Source: Rhodobacter sp. | GTDB taxonomy: Bacteria; Pseudomonadota; Alphaproteobacteria; Rhodobacterales; Rhodobacteraceae | Assembly: GCA_020637515.1 (NCBI GenBank) | Contig: JACKKG010000001.1 | Coordinates: 3,006,501 to 3,070,500, forward strand | Length of the DNA stretch: 64,000 nucleotides | Direction: 5' to 3' | Position numbers and translations under genes: made by a program | Shown: positions 17,971 through 26,893 of the stretch, piece after piece | Numbering within the stretch: position 1 is the first letter of the stretch | How the letters are laid out: the number at the start of each line of letters is the position of its first letter | The notes under the pieces: generated by a model | What the model saw: the letters and a program-made list of their open reading frames with translations, nothing else | Databases searched by the model: none | What the model was told of the DNA's origin: nothing

Positions 17971-19446
17971 ATGAGCAAACTGACAACATTCCTGCTGGCG
18001 GGGTCCACGGCGCTGTTCGCGACGGCGGCCTTTGCCCAGCACCCGCACCTGAACGTGGCGATGCAGCTCGAGCCGCCGAACCTGGACCCGACGGCGGGGG
18101 CCGCGCAGGCCATCGATTCGGTGGTCTATTCGAACATCTTCGAGGGGCTGACCCGGTTCATGTCCGACGGCTCGGTCGTGCCGGGCCTGGCGGAAAGCTG
18201 GGACATTTCCGACGACGGGCTGGTCTATACCTTTCACCTGCATTCGGGTGTGACCTTCCACGACGGCACGACGATGGACGCCGAGGATGTCAAGTTCTCG
18301 CTGGACCGCGCCCGCGCCGACGACAGCACCAACGCGCAGAAGGGCCTCTTTGCCTCGATCGCGGATGTGTCGGTGATCGACCCCTTGACGGTGCGCATCA
18401 CGCTGAGCGCGCCGAACGGATCGCTGCTGTTCAACCTGGCCTGGGGTGACGCGGTGATCGTCGCGCCCGAAAGCATCGGCGAGGCCGCGACGCACCCGGT
18501 CGGAACCGGCGCGTTCATGTTCCAGGACTGGGTGCAGGGCGATCACATCGACATCACCCGCAACCCCAACTACTGGGGCACGCCGGCGACGCTCGAATCC
18601 GCGACCTTCCGCTTCATCGCGGACCCGACGGCGGCCTTTGCCGCGCTGATGGCCGAGGACGTCGATGTCTTCGTCGGCTACCCCGCGCCCGAAAACCTGC
18701 CGCAATTCGAGGCCGACCCCCGCTTCCAGGTGCTGGTGGGCAACACCGAGGGCGAAACCATCCTGGCGATGAACAACGGCCGCGAGCCGTTCAACAACCG
18801 CCTGGTGCGCGAGGCCGTGGCCCACGCGATCGACCGCCAGGCGATCATCGACGGTGCCATGTATGGCATGGGCACGCCGATCGGCACGCATTTCGCGCCC
18901 CACAACCCCGACTATGTGGACCTGACCGCGCTGTCGAACTATGATCCCGAACGCTCGCGCCAGTTGCTGGCCGAGGCCGGCTATCCCGACGGGTTCACCA
19001 CCGTGATGACCCTGCCCCCGCCCTCGTATGCGCGGCGCGGCGGCGAGATCATCGCCGCGCAACTGCGCGCGGTGGGCATCCAGACGGAAATCCAGAACCA
19101 GGAATGGGCGCAGTGGCTGGAAACCACCTTCCGCGGCCACGACTTCGGTCTGACCATCGTCAGCCACACGGAACCGATGGACATCGGCATCTATGCGAAC
19201 CCGGATTACTATTTCCAGTATGACAACCCCGAGTTCCAGGCCCTGATGGCCACGCTGAACCAGACGACCGACCCGGCCGAACGCACCGCGTTGCTGCAAC
19301 ACGCCCAGCGCATCATCGCCGAGGATTACGTCAACGCCTATCTCTTTGAACTGGCGGTGCCGACCGTGGCGCGTGCCGGAATCGAGGGGCTGTGGCGCAA
19401 CCAGCCGACCGCCGCCATCGACCTGACCGCCGTTTCCTGGCCGTAA
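17971..19446 (+). CDS. ABC transporter substrate-binding protein, dipeptide/oligopeptide family
   Basis: Periplasmic solute receptor (SBP family 5) of 491 residues with a signal peptide ending at AAFA before QHPHL. The family motif region ESWDISDDGLVYTFHLHSGV is present near residue 70. It sits 15 bases after the deacylase gene and before two permeases and a fused ATPase. The substrate may be a peptide, N-acyl amino acid or other amide. A strong hairpin follows the stop, as often seen between a binding-protein gene and its less expressed permease genes. Confidence 0.9.
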   Translation: MSKLTTFLLAGSTALFATAAFAQHPHLNVAMQLEPPNLDPTAGAAQAIDSVVYSNIFEGLTRFMSDGSVVPGLAESWDISDDGLVYTFHLHSGVTFHDGTTMDAEDVKFSLDRARADDSTNAQKGLFASIADVSVIDPLTVRITLSAPNGSLLFNLAWGDAVIVAPESIGEAATHPVGTGAFMFQDWVQGDHIDITRNPNYWGTPATLESATFRFIADPTAAFAALMAEDVDVFVGYPAPENLPQFEADPRFQVLVGNTEGETILAMNNGREPFNNRLVREAVAHAIDRQAIIDGAMYGMGTPIGTHFAPHNPDYVDLTALSNYDPERSRQLLAEAGYPDGFTTVMTLPPPSYARRGGEIIAAQLRAVGIQTEIQNQEWAQWLETTFRGHDFGLTIVSHTEPMDIGIYANPDYYFQYDNPEFQALMATLNQTTDPAERTALLQHAQRIIAEDYVNAYLFELAVPTVARAGIEGLWRNQPTAAIDLTAVSWP

Positions 19447-19456
19447 CCGCGACCCC

Positions 19457-19489
19457 GGGACGCCCGGCCCGCGCGGGCCCGGGCGTCCC
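19457..19489 (+). other. Stable hairpin after the binding-protein gene
   Basis: GGGACGCCCGG (19457-19467) pairs perfectly with CCGGGCGTCCC (19479-19489). No T-run follows, so it more likely stabilises the upstream mRNA or attenuates the permease genes than terminates fully. Confidence 0.6.
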
Positions 19490-19540
19490 ACCCGTGCCGG
19501 CCGCCGCGCCGGATGTTGCCTTGATGGGAGTCGCCTTGCG

Positions 19541-20488
19541 ATGATCCGTTACACGATCGGTCGCGTGACCTCGCTTTTCCTCAGCCTCGTCGTCGCCTCG
19601 ATGGTGATCTTCGCCGTGGTCGAGGTCGTGCCGGGCGATCCCGCCGCCTACATGCTGGGGGTCAACGCCCGCCCCGACACGATCGCCGCGCTGCGCACCG
19701 AGCTGGGGCTCGACATGTCGCCGCCCGAACGCTACCTGAGCTGGACTTCGGGGATGCTGCGGGGCGATTTCGGCACCTCGTATACCTATCGCACCCCGGT
19801 CACGCGGATGATCCTGGACCGCATCGTGGTCTCGCTGCCGCTGGCCATCCTGGCGCTGGCGCTGACCGTGGCGATCGCCTTTCCCGCCGGCATCTACGCC
19901 GCCAGCCGCCGCGGAAAGCTGGGCGACATGGGCGTCATGGGCGCGACGCAACTGGGCGTCGCCGTGCCGAATTTCTGGTTCGCGATGATCCTGGTGCTGA
20001 TCTTTGCCGTCAAGCTGCGCTGGGTCTCGGCCGGTGGGTTCCCGGGCTGGGGCAACGGCGTCTTGCCGGGGCTGAAGGCGCTGATCCTGCCCGCCATCGC
20101 GCTGGCGCTGCCGCAGGCGGCGATCCTGGCGCGGGTCATGCGCTCGTCGTTGCTGGACATGCTGGGCGAAGATTTCATCCGCACCGCCCGCGCCAAGGGG
20201 TTGACCCGCCGCCAGGCGCTTTGGCGCCACGCCGTGCGCAACGCGCTGATCCCGGTGCTGACCATCATCGGGCTGCAATTCTCGTTCCTGCTGGCGGGGG
20301 GGATCGTGATCGAGCAGATCTTCTTCCTGCCCGGGCTGGGGCGGCTGATCTTTCAGGCGATCTCGGCGCGTGACCTGATCGTGGTGGAAAGCGTGGTCAT
20401 GCTGCTGGTGGCGCTGGTCATCATCGTCAATTTCGCCGTCGATCTGGCCTATGCGGCCGTCGATCCGCGCCTGAGGGTCCGCGCATGA
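19541..20488 (+). CDS. ABC transporter permease, DppB family
   Basis: First inner-membrane permease of the dipeptide-type transporter, 315 residues with about six helices. The N-terminal MIRYTIGRVTSLFLSLVVAS and the EAA-loop region (RTARAKGLTRRQALWRHAVR) that docks to the ATPase are characteristic. The start is preceded by GGGAG. The gene overlaps the second permease by four bases. Confidence 0.9.
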   Translation: MIRYTIGRVTSLFLSLVVASMVIFAVVEVVPGDPAAYMLGVNARPDTIAALRTELGLDMSPPERYLSWTSGMLRGDFGTSYTYRTPVTRMILDRIVVSLPLAILALALTVAIAFPAGIYAASRRGKLGDMGVMGATQLGVAVPNFWFAMILVLIFAVKLRWVSAGGFPGWGNGVLPGLKALILPAIALALPQAAILARVMRSSLLDMLGEDFIRTARAKGLTRRQALWRHAVRNALIPVLTIIGLQFSFLLAGGIVIEQIFFLPGLGRLIFQAISARDLIVVESVVMLLVALVIIVNFAVDLAYAAVDPRLRVRA

Positions 20489-21306
20489 GACTGCCCCGCA
20501 GCCTGATCCTGGGCGCCCTGCTGACCGCGCTGTTCCTGGGCGGCGCGCTCTTGTCCTTTCTGTGGACACCCTACGACATCGAACTGCTGTCGATCCCCAG
20601 CCGCCTGCAACCGCCCGGCGCCGCGCATTGGCTGGGCACCGACCAGTTGGGCCGCGACATCCTGTCGATGATCATGATGGGCGCGCGCACCTCGATCGCG
20701 GTGGCACTGTTGGCGGTCGGCATCGGCATGGGGCTGGGCATCCCGCTGGGCCTGACGGCGGCGGCGCGGCGCGGCTCGCTGCTGGACGAGGTGATCATGC
20801 GCGGCAACGACCTGATCTTCGCCTTTCCCAGCCTGGTGATCGCGATCCTCATCACCGCCGTCTTTGGCGCCGGAGCGATGAACGCGATCATCGCCATCGG
20901 CATCTTCAACATCCCGGTCTTTGCCCGCCTGACGCGCGGTGCGGCGCTCAGCTACTGGTCGCGGGACTTCATCCTGGCGGCGCGGGTGGCGGGAAAATCG
21001 CCGGCGCGGATCTCGGTCGAACATATCCTGCCCAACATCGCCAATCTGATGATCGTGCAGGGCACCATCCAGTTCTCGCTGGGCATCCTGGCCGAGGCCG
21101 CGCTCAGCTACATCGGCCTGGGCGCGCAGCCGCCCACCGCCAGCTGGGGCCGGATGCTGGCCGATGCGCAGACGCTGGCCAGCATTGCGCCCCATGTGGC
21201 GCTGGTGCCCGGGCTGGCCATCGTGCTGATGGTGTTGGGGCTGAACCTGATGGGCGACGGTCTGCGCGACCTGCTCGACCCGCGCATCCGGGTGGACCGC
21301 ACATGA
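20485..21306 (+). CDS. ABC transporter permease, DppC family
   Basis: Second permease, 273 residues, with the DppC N-terminal helix and periplasmic segment (LGTDQLGRDILSMIMMGART). The EAA-like loop ILAARVAGKSPARISVEHIL is present. It overlaps its neighbours by four bases on both sides (ATGA), so permeases and ATPase are translationally coupled. Confidence 0.9.
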   Translation: MRLPRSLILGALLTALFLGGALLSFLWTPYDIELLSIPSRLQPPGAAHWLGTDQLGRDILSMIMMGARTSIAVALLAVGIGMGLGIPLGLTAAARRGSLLDEVIMRGNDLIFAFPSLVIAILITAVFGAGAMNAIIAIGIFNIPVFARLTRGAALSYWSRDFILAARVAGKSPARISVEHILPNIANLMIVQGTIQFSLGILAEAALSYIGLGAQPPTASWGRMLADAQTLASIAPHVALVPGLAIVLMVLGLNLMGDGLRDLLDPRIRVDRT

Positions 21307-22910
21307 GCCTGCTCAGCATTCGCGACCTGTCGCTGTCGATCGGCCAGTTCGACATCCTGCACGACGTCTCGCTGGACGTGGCCCCCGGCGAGATCGTCGC
21401 CATCACCGGCGAGAGCGGCTCGGGCAAGTCGATGACGGCGCTGGCCACCATGGGCCTGCTGCCCGGCGCCGCGCGCACGCGCGGGCAAATCGCGCTGGAC
21501 GGGCGCAATCTTCTGGACCTGACCGAGGCGCAGATGTGCGCGGTCCGTGGCGCACGCATCGGCATGGTGTTCCAGGAGCCCATGACCGCGCTGAACCCGG
21601 TGCGCACGATCGGCGACCAGGTGGCCGAGACGATCCTCCAGCACGAGCGCGTCTCGCGCGCCGAAGCCCTGGCGCGCGCGCGCGCCATGCTGAACCGGGT
21701 CGGCCTGCCCGAAGACCGCTTTCCCCTGTCGCGCTATCCGCACGAACTGTCGGGCGGCCAGCGCCAGCGGGTGGTGATCGCCATGGCCATCGCCCTGCGC
21801 CCGGCGCTGCTGATCGCGGACGAACCGACGACGGCGCTGGACGTGACCACGCAGGCGCGCATTCTCGACCTGCTGAAGGGGCTGACGCAGGACTTTGGCA
21901 TGGGGCTGATGATGATCACCCATGACCTTGCGGTGGTCGCCGGCATGGCCGACCGCATCGTCGTCATGCAAAACGGCCGGGTGGTCGAGACGGGTGAAAC
22001 CCGGCACCTGTTCCGGCACATGCAGCACCCCTATACGCGGGCGCTGTTCGCGGCCTCGGCGCATCGCGTCGATCTGCCCCCGGCCCCGCCGCCCGCGCCG
22101 CTGCTGGTGGTGCGCGACGTGGTGCGCAGCTATGCCCGCCCGCGCCGCGCGCTGTTCGGTCCCCGCCCCGTGACCCGCGCCGTCGATGGCGTCAGCTTCA
22201 CGCTGAACCGCGGCGAACGGCTGGGGCTGGTGGGGGAATCCGGCTGCGGCAAGTCCACGCTGACGCGGGCGCTGCTGGGGCTGGAACCCGTGCAGGAGGG
22301 CGAGATCCTGCTCGATGGTGCGCCGGTCTGGGCGGGGACCCACCCCAATCTGGCGGTGCGGCGCAAGATGCAGGTGGTGTTTCAGGACCCCTACGGCAGT
22401 TTCAACCCGCGTCACCGGGTGCGCCGGCTGGTCACCGAGCCCTTTCACCTGCTGGCCGATCCCCCCCGGGGCCCCGCGCGCGAGGCCCGGATCGCCGACG
22501 CCCTGACCGCCGTGGGCCTGAAGCCCGCCGATGCCGACCGCTTCATCCACGAATTCTCGGGCGGTCAGCGCCAGCGCATTGCCATCGCCCGCGCGCTGAT
22601 CAACGACCCGGCGCTGATCGTCTTCGACGAGGCCGTGTCGGCGCTCGATGTGTCGGTTCGGGCGCAGTGCCTGGACCTGCTGGCCGACCTGTGCCGCGCG
22701 CGGCCGCTCAGCTACCTGTTCATCAGCCATGACCTGAGCGTGGTGCGCACGATCACCGACCGGGTGATGGTCATGCAGGCGGGCCGGATCGTCGAACAGG
22801 GCCCGACCGAGCAGGTCTTCAACGACCCGCAACACCCCTATACGCGCTCGCTTCTGGCGGCCGCGCCCAGGCTTCCCGACCTCAACAAGAAGACCGCCGA
22901 TGCCCCTTGA
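21303..22910 (+). CDS. Fused dipeptide ABC transporter ATP-binding protein
   Basis: A 535-residue protein with two complete nucleotide-binding domains in tandem, equivalent to DppD and DppF. The first has GESGSGKS and LSGGQRQR, the second GESGCGKS and FSGGQRQR, each with the oligopeptide-transporter C-terminal extension (HPYTRALFAAS, HPYTRSLLAAAP). It energises the permease pair directly upstream. It overlaps the aldehyde dehydrogenase gene by 11 bases, which ties uptake to the downstream catabolic genes. Confidence 0.92.
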   Translation: MSLLSIRDLSLSIGQFDILHDVSLDVAPGEIVAITGESGSGKSMTALATMGLLPGAARTRGQIALDGRNLLDLTEAQMCAVRGARIGMVFQEPMTALNPVRTIGDQVAETILQHERVSRAEALARARAMLNRVGLPEDRFPLSRYPHELSGGQRQRVVIAMAIALRPALLIADEPTTALDVTTQARILDLLKGLTQDFGMGLMMITHDLAVVAGMADRIVVMQNGRVVETGETRHLFRHMQHPYTRALFAASAHRVDLPPAPPPAPLLVVRDVVRSYARPRRALFGPRPVTRAVDGVSFTLNRGERLGLVGESGCGKSTLTRALLGLEPVQEGEILLDGAPVWAGTHPNLAVRRKMQVVFQDPYGSFNPRHRVRRLVTEPFHLLADPPRGPAREARIADALTAVGLKPADADRFIHEFSGGQRQRIAIARALINDPALIVFDEAVSALDVSVRAQCLDLLADLCRARPLSYLFISHDLSVVRTITDRVMVMQAGRIVEQGPTEQVFNDPQHPYTRSLLAAAPRLPDLNKKTADAP

Positions 22911-24348
22911 GAGTTTTGCCGTGCCCGCCGCCAGCCATCTGATCGGCGGCACCTGGATCGCCGGACGCGACACGCTGGCGCTGACCGATCCCTCGACCGC
23001 CGAGACCCTGACCACCCTCGCCCGGGGCCGCGAGCCCGAGGTGGACGCCGCCGTCGCCGCGGCCCATGCGGCGCGCGCGGGCGCCTGGGGCCGGATGACC
23101 GCGCTGGAACGCGGCCGCATCCTGACCCGGCTGGGGCAACTGGTGCTGAGCCGGGTGGACGACCTGGCGCGGCTCGAGGCCCGCGATGTCGGCAAACCCC
23201 TGACCCAGGCGCGCGCCGATGCCGTCGCGCTGGTGCGCTACATGGAATTCTATGGCGGCGCCGCCGACAAGATCACCGGCGAGACGATCCCCTATCTGGA
23301 CGGCTATACCGTCTACACGCTGCGCGAACCGCATGGCGTGACCGGGCATATCATCCCCTGGAACTATCCGATGCAGATCATCGGCCGGTCGGTCGGCGCG
23401 GCATTGGCGATGGGCAACGCCTGCGTGCTGAAACCGGCCGAGGAAGCCTGCCTGACCGCGCTGGCCTTTGCCGCGCTGGCGCTCGAGGCGGGCCTGCCGG
23501 CCGGGGCGCTCAACGTCGTGACCGGCCTGGGGGCCGAGGCCGGCGCGGCGCTGGCGGGCCACCCGGGCATTCAGCATGTCTCGTTCACCGGCTCTGTCGG
23601 GGTCGGCGCGCTGATCCAGGCGGCGGCGGCGCGGAACGTGGTGCCGGTCACGCTGGAACTGGGGGGCAAGTCGCCGCAACTGGTGTTCGACGACGCCGAT
23701 CTGGACCGCGCCCTGCCCTTTCTGGTCAACGCCGGCATCCAGAACGCGGGGCAGACCTGCTCGGCCTCGTCGCGTATCCTGGTGCAGCGCGGCATCTATG
23801 ACGAGGTGCGCGCGCGCATGGCGCAGGAATACGGCAAGCTGACCGTGGGGCCGGCGCTGAGCGATCCGCGGGTCGGTCCGCTGATCTCGGCCCGGCAAAA
23901 GGGCATCGTGCAGGGCTACCTGACGCAAGGCGCCGACCTGGCCATCGCCGCCGAAGGCGTCCTGACGCCCGAGGCCGGCAACGCCGGTCACTACGTCCGC
24001 CCGACCCTGTTCGCCGAGGTGCCCTCGGACCACGTCCTGGCGCAGCAGGAGATTTTCGGCCCCGTGCAGGTGCTGATCCCCTTCGAGGACGAGGCCGACG
24101 CGCTCAGGATCGCCAACGGCACCGACTACGGGCTGGTGGCCTCGGTCTGGACGGCCGACGGCGGCCGGCAGTTCCGACTGGCCCGGGCGCTGCACGCGGG
24201 GCAGGTCTTCGTCAACAATTACGGCGCGGGGGGCGGGGTCGAGCTGCCCTTCGGCGGGGTCGGAAAATCCGGCCACGGACGCGAAAAGGGCTTCGAGGCG
24301 CTCTACGGCTTTTCGCAGCTCAAGACAGTGGCAACCTGGCACGGGTGA
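22900..24348 (+). CDS. NAD(P)-dependent aldehyde dehydrogenase
   Basis: A 482-residue member of the ALDH superfamily that oxidises an aldehyde to a carboxylic acid. The catalytic Glu lies in VTLELGGKSPQLV and the nucleophilic Cys in NAGQTCSASSR. Further signs are WNYPMQIIGRS and the end motif PFGGVGKSGHGREKG. The co-transcribed short-chain dehydrogenase suggests an alcohol-to-aldehyde-to-acid route for a product released by the hydrolases of this operon. The exact substrate is unknown. Confidence 0.88.
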   Translation: MPLESFAVPAASHLIGGTWIAGRDTLALTDPSTAETLTTLARGREPEVDAAVAAAHAARAGAWGRMTALERGRILTRLGQLVLSRVDDLARLEARDVGKPLTQARADAVALVRYMEFYGGAADKITGETIPYLDGYTVYTLREPHGVTGHIIPWNYPMQIIGRSVGAALAMGNACVLKPAEEACLTALAFAALALEAGLPAGALNVVTGLGAEAGAALAGHPGIQHVSFTGSVGVGALIQAAAARNVVPVTLELGGKSPQLVFDDADLDRALPFLVNAGIQNAGQTCSASSRILVQRGIYDEVRARMAQEYGKLTVGPALSDPRVGPLISARQKGIVQGYLTQGADLAIAAEGVLTPEAGNAGHYVRPTLFAEVPSDHVLAQQEIFGPVQVLIPFEDEADALRIANGTDYGLVASVWTADGGRQFRLARALHAGQVFVNNYGAGGGVELPFGGVGKSGHGREKGFEALYGFSQLKTVATWHG

Positions 24349-24352
24349 GAAC

Positions 24353-25090
24353 ATGAGACTGAAGGACAAGATCGCGATCGTCACCGGCGCGGGGTCGGGC
24401 TTTGGCGCGGGCATTGCGCGCAAATTCGCCGCCGAGGGCGCGCGCGTCGTGGTCGCCGACATCAACGCCGACGCCGCCCGGGCCGTCGCGCGCGAGATCG
24501 GCGGCACCGCGGCCACCTGCAACGTCGCCGACCGCGCGCAGGTCGAAGCCCTGCGCGACACGGCGCTGGCGCTGGGGCCGGTGGACATTCTGGTCAACAA
24601 TGCCGGCGTCACCCATCTGCCCGCCGCGACCGAGGACGTCTCCGAGGCCGATTTCGACCGCATCGTCGCCGTCAACATGAAGGCGGTGTTCCACACCACG
24701 CAGGTTTTCGTGCCCGGGTTCAAGGCGCGGCGCACGGGGGCAATCCTGAACATCGCCTCGACCGCCGGGGTTTCGCCGCGCCCGCGGCTGAGCTGGTATA
24801 ACGCCTCGAAGGGTTGGCTCATCACCGCGACCCGCTCGCTGGCGGTGGAACTGGCACCCTCGGGCGTGCGGGTGAACGCGCTCAATCCGGTGGCGGGCGA
24901 GACCCCGCTGTTGAAATCCTTCATGGGCGAGGACACGCCCGAGGTGCGCGCCAAATTCCTGTCCACGATCCCGCTGGGCCGGTTTTCGACCCCTGAGGAC
25001 ATGGGCAACGCCGCCTGTTTCCTGTGCTCGGACGAGGCGTCGATGATCACGGGCGTCGCCATGGAGGTTGACGGTGGCCGCTGCATATAG
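24353..25090 (+). CDS. Short-chain dehydrogenase/reductase (SDR family)
   Basis: A classical 245-residue SDR. The cofactor motif is TGAGSGFGAGIA near residue 12, an Asp at the end of strand 2 (VVADIN) favours NAD, NNAG follows, and the catalytic YNASK is present. It probably oxidises an alcohol or 3-hydroxy acid within the operon pathway. Four bases separate it from the aldehyde dehydrogenase gene, and its end overlaps the peptidase gene. Confidence 0.87.
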   Translation: MRLKDKIAIVTGAGSGFGAGIARKFAAEGARVVVADINADAARAVAREIGGTAATCNVADRAQVEALRDTALALGPVDILVNNAGVTHLPAATEDVSEADFDRIVAVNMKAVFHTTQVFVPGFKARRTGAILNIASTAGVSPRPRLSWYNASKGWLITATRSLAVELAPSGVRVNALNPVAGETPLLKSFMGEDTPEVRAKFLSTIPLGRFSTPEDMGNAACFLCSDEASMITGVAMEVDGGRCI

Positions 25091-26090
25091 GCCCGGCCCG
25101 CGCAACGCGATCACCGACGTCGCCGGGCTGCGCGTCGGCAATGCGCAGGACGCGGCGCTGAAATCGGGCGTCACGGTGCTGACCGCCGACGCCCCCTTTA
25201 CCGCCGGCGTGCAGGTCATGGGCGGCGCCCCCGGCACCCGCGAGACCGACCTGCTGGCGCCCGACAAATCCGTCGCCGCAGTGGATGCGCTGGTGCTGTC
25301 GGGGGGCTCGGCCTATGGGCTCGATGCGTGTTCGGGGGTGATGGACGGGCTCAGGGCGCAGGGGCGCGGCCTGCGGCTGGGCGGGGCGCTGATCCCGCTG
25401 GTGCCCGGCGCGATCCTGTTCGACCTGCTGAACGGCGGCGCCAAGGACTGGGCCGAAAACCCCTATCGCGCGCTGGGCCGCGCGGCGCTGGCGGCGGCGG
25501 GGCCCGATTTCGCGCAGGGCAGCGCCGGGGCCGGCACCGGCGCGCTGGCCGCGAATGAAAAGGGTGGGCTCGGCTCGGCCTCGCTGGTGATCGGCGGCGG
25601 CGTCACGGTGGGGGCGCTGGTCGCCGCCAACCCGGTCGGCAGCGTCACCACACCGAATGGCCATTTCTGGGCCGCGCCCTTCGAGATCGGCGACGAATTC
25701 GGCGCGCGGGGCGTGGACCCCGCGGCGGGGCTCTGCGCGCCGCTCGAATCGGCCAAGGCGCGCGCGCTGTTCGGCCGCACCCCGGCCGAGCGCGCCAACA
25801 CCACCATTGCCATTGTCGCCACCGACCGCGCGCTGACCAAGGCCCAATGCCACCGGCTGGCGGTGGCGGCGCATGACGGCATCGCCCGCGCGATCGTGCC
25901 CGCCCATACCCCGGGCGACGGCGATCTGGTCTTTGCCCTGACCACAGGCGCCGGCGCACCCGCCAGCGACGGCGAACTGGCCGAGATCGGCCACGCCGCC
26001 GCGCTGTGCCTGTCGCGCGCCATCGCCCGCGCCGTCTACGCGGCCACACCCGCGCCCGGCGATCTTCTGCCCTGCACCCGGAGCCCGTGA
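25074..26090 (+). CDS. P1/S58 (DmpA-type) self-processing aminopeptidase
   Basis: A 338-residue protein of the DmpA/BapA/ThnT Ntn-hydrolase family, which splits itself and then removes D-, beta- or unusual N-terminal residues, or cleaves amides such as pantetheine. The likely self-cleavage site is Asn242-Thr243 in RANTTIAIVATD, as in ThnT. N-terminal RPGPRNAITDVAGLRVG and LSGGSAYGLDA are family hallmarks. The GTG at 25074 is preferred because GGAGG at 25063-25067 is correctly spaced; a TTG at 25068 abuts that site. It overlaps the SDR gene by 17 bases. Confidence 0.82.
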   Translation: MAAAYRPGPRNAITDVAGLRVGNAQDAALKSGVTVLTADAPFTAGVQVMGGAPGTRETDLLAPDKSVAAVDALVLSGGSAYGLDACSGVMDGLRAQGRGLRLGGALIPLVPGAILFDLLNGGAKDWAENPYRALGRAALAAAGPDFAQGSAGAGTGALAANEKGGLGSASLVIGGGVTVGALVAANPVGSVTTPNGHFWAAPFEIGDEFGARGVDPAAGLCAPLESAKARALFGRTPAERANTTIAIVATDRALTKAQCHRLAVAAHDGIARAIVPAHTPGDGDLVFALTTGAGAPASDGELAEIGHAAALCLSRAIARAVYAATPAPGDLLPCTRSP

Positions 26091-26893
26091 TGCCGGATCT
26101 GCCCCTCGCCGATGTGTCCCTGCACTATGAGATCGACGGCCACGGCCCGCCGCTGATGCTGATCGCGGGCACCGCGTCGGACAGCGCCAGCTGGGCCCCG
26201 CTGGTCGAACCGCTGGCCCGGCGCTTTACCGTGATCCGCCCCGACAACCGCAGCACCGGGCGCACCAGGCCCCTGGACGCGCCCCTGTCGCTGGCCCATT
26301 GGGCCGGCGACGCGGTCGCGCTGGCGCGGCATCTGGATCGCGGCCCGGTGGCCGTGGCCGGGCATTCGCTGGGGGGCATGATCGCCATGCAGATGGCCGC
26401 ACAGGCGCCCGAGACGGTGTCGAAACTGGTGCTGCTGGCCAGCGCGCCGGTGGACCAGCCGCGCAATGGCGCCCTGTTCGACCTGATGCTGCGCCTCAGG
26501 GCGCCGGGAATGGCGCCCGACCTGTGGCTGCGCGCCTTTCTGCCCTGGCTATTCCACCCGCGCTTTTTCGCGGTGCCGGGACAGCTCGAGGCTGCGATTG
26601 CCCAGTCGCTGGCCTATCCCCATGCCCAGGGCGCGGACGCCATGGCGGCGCAGGTCGCGGCGCTTCACGCGGCACGGCCGGCCGATCTGGTGGCGCGCCT
26701 GCGGTGTCCGACGCTGGCGCTGCTGGCCGACCAGGACCTTCTGATCCCGCCCGAGGCCGCGCGCCGGGCGCTGGCCGGGGTGCCCGACCTGCGGGTCGAG
26801 ACCATCGCCGACAGCGGGCATTCGGTGCATTGGGACGCGCCCGACTCGGTTCTGGCCGCGCTCGTCCCGTTTCTGAGTGGAGCTGACGCATGA
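26090..26893 (+). CDS. Alpha/beta hydrolase
   Basis: A 267-residue alpha/beta-fold hydrolase with the nucleophile elbow AGHSLGGM, an acid residue near LADQDLLIP, and the catalytic His in DSGHSVHWD. The profile resembles 3-oxoadipate enol-lactonase and other small esterases. Start and preceding stop overlap (TGATG). Together with the M20 and S58 enzymes it gives the operon three separate hydrolases. The substrate is unknown. Confidence 0.82.
   Translation: MPDLPLADVSLHYEIDGHGPPLMLIAGTASDSASWAPLVEPLARRFTVIRPDNRSTGRTRPLDAPLSLAHWAGDAVALARHLDRGPVAVAGHSLGGMIAMQMAAQAPETVSKLVLLASAPVDQPRNGALFDLMLRLRAPGMAPDLWLRAFLPWLFHPRFFAVPGQLEAAIAQSLAYPHAQGADAMAAQVAALHAARPADLVARLRCPTLALLADQDLLIPPEAARRALAGVPDLRVETIADSGHSVHWDAPDSVLAALVPFLSGADA

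Noticed and set aside
15550..19491. 1313-codon open frame on the minus strand
   Set aside because: Only the last 152 codons (15550-16008) form a plausible protein; the rest mirrors the PAS-LuxR gene in another frame and the deacylase and binding-protein genes.
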